Of a DNA stretch of 64,000 nucleotides, positions 63,573-64,000 are shown one piece after another (position 1 is the stretch's first letter; each line of letters opens with the position of its first letter). The stretch is from Nocardioides marmoriginsengisoli (lineage in GTDB: Bacteria; Actinomycetota; Actinomycetes; Propionibacteriales; Nocardioidaceae), in the NCBI RefSeq assembly GCF_003725695.1, contig NZ_RJSE01000006.1, forward strand, positions 75,001 to 139,000, read 5' to 3'. The notes under the pieces are model-generated. The model made no database searches and was not told where the DNA came from. It saw only the letters and a list, made by a program, of their open reading frames with translations. Made by a program: the position numbers and the translations under genes.

Positions 63573-63913
63573 GTCCCGGCGCGTGCGATCGCGACCGTGC
63601 GGGTGCGGGCGATCAGGTACAGCGGGAAGGCCACGCTCACCGCGACCAGGAAGACCAGGGCGACGTACGCCCACAGCCAGCGCACCCCGAGCTGACGACC
63701 GTCGGCGATCATGAAGATCACCGCGGCGAACGCGACGGCCAGCAGGTCGATGCTGACGAAGGTGGCCGCGTTGCCGTCGACAGTGGCGTCCAGGAACTCC
63801 TTCAGGGTGCCGCTGCCGCCGAGGTAGTCGGCGAGCACCCACTGGGTGCCGACGAGGGCGGCCAGCGCGATCAGGGCGTAGACCCAGCAGCGGATCTTCT
63901 CGGAACGGGTCAT
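63569..63913 (-). CDS. DUF2834 membrane protein
   Basis: A 114-residue protein with three transmembrane helices (about 9-30, 50-69, 80-103). GGSGTLKEFLDATVDGNAATF is the typical DUF2834 block. GGAAGGAGG lies before the ATG at 63913, which overlaps the upstream gene's stop by ATGA. Function unknown. Confidence 0.88.
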   Translation of the reverse strand: MTRSEKIRCWVYALIALAALVGTQWVLADYLGGSGTLKEFLDATVDGNAATFVSIDLLAVAFAAVIFMIADGRQLGVRWLWAYVALVFLVAVSVAFPLYLIARTRTVAIARAGT

Positions 63914-64000
63914 GCCGATCCTCCTTCCAGCGGTCGCAGGACATCCTCGGCGAACCGGTGGATGCCGTCCAGCTTCTGGTCCAGGGTGCACTCCAAGCCG
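63910..64000 (-). CDS. 3' end of an unidentified gene
   Basis: The last 29 residues of a minus-strand gene (ending LRPLEGGSA) run in from the right edge and stop at TGA 63912-63910. They are too short to identify. The ATGA overlap shows translation coupled to the DUF2834 gene. Confidence 0.6.
   Translation of the reverse strand, partial: GLECTLDQKLDGIHRFAEDVLRPLEGGSA

Overview
This 64 kb window is high-GC DNA (roughly 70% G+C by eye) from an actinobacterium. The gene content fits Nocardioides or another Nocardioidaceae member: a CIRCE-controlled hrcA-dnaJ pair, a DUF1707 protein, a DUF3097 protein, a PadR regulator, a TmsA/TmsB-type pair for methyl-branched fatty acids, a WS/DGAT acyltransferase, many GTG starts and 1-4 nt gene overlaps. 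Genus is inference. I saw no tRNA or rRNA gene, CRISPR array, phage or insertion sequence. No gap between genes exceeds 300 bases; the longest is about 290 bp, at 61214-61504.

A housekeeping backbone runs on the minus strand: leuS, degV, comEA, comEC, holA, lepA, hemW, hrcA, dnaJ, rsmE, HIT, phoH, ybeY, corC-like, a cytidine-deaminase-like protein and era. It is interrupted by accessory blocks, many on the plus strand.

Region by region. 1-6414: a partial FMN-dependent hydroxyacid oxidase, tyrS, a gabD2-like dehydrogenase, Mpg glycosylase, an MmcQ/YjbR protein wedged without spacer between neighbours, era and a siderophore-interacting protein. 6434-10315: a secreted GH43-like protein and the tmsA/tmsB-like pair. 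10368-15144: the phoH-ybeY-corC block and a PHM-like copper monooxygenase lipoprotein whose frame contains a TGA where a cysteine is expected, followed at once by a strong hairpin. This may be a selenoprotein or a fresh nonsense mutation. 15234-24168: a SigE-family sigma factor with a putative membrane regulator, the heat-shock genes with CIRCE, a PadR module and a secreted DUF3152 metalloprotease. 24228-35060: DUF3097, VOC, hemW, an exported intradiol dioxygenase, a FadD15-like ligase, MOSC, an ECF42 sigma factor with its DGPF/YCII partner, and a MerR-TrxR-like-APH group. 35062-49732: lepA, a membrane glycosyltransferase with no visible start codon, WS/DGAT, rpsT, holA, comEC/comEA, degV, leuS. 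49916-55578: a DUF1611 plus PLP-racemase pair behind a hairpin that can hide the ribosome binding site, galE, an SDR, DUF1304 and an AraC regulator. 55583-61213: a surface-polysaccharide locus of two GT2 glycosyltransferases and two related pyruvyl-transferase-like proteins, one fused to a glycosyltransferase and one to an ABC-exporter-like membrane domain. 61505-64000: a Baeyer-Villiger-type monooxygenase, a sugar acetyltransferase, DUF2834 and a clipped gene.

Two families of intergenic repeats recur: units of 21-22 nt in tandem (7591, 22990, 53195) and a 25-nt element with core GTCTCGAC-RR-GCTCGAC (27716, 47212, 54101, 54195).
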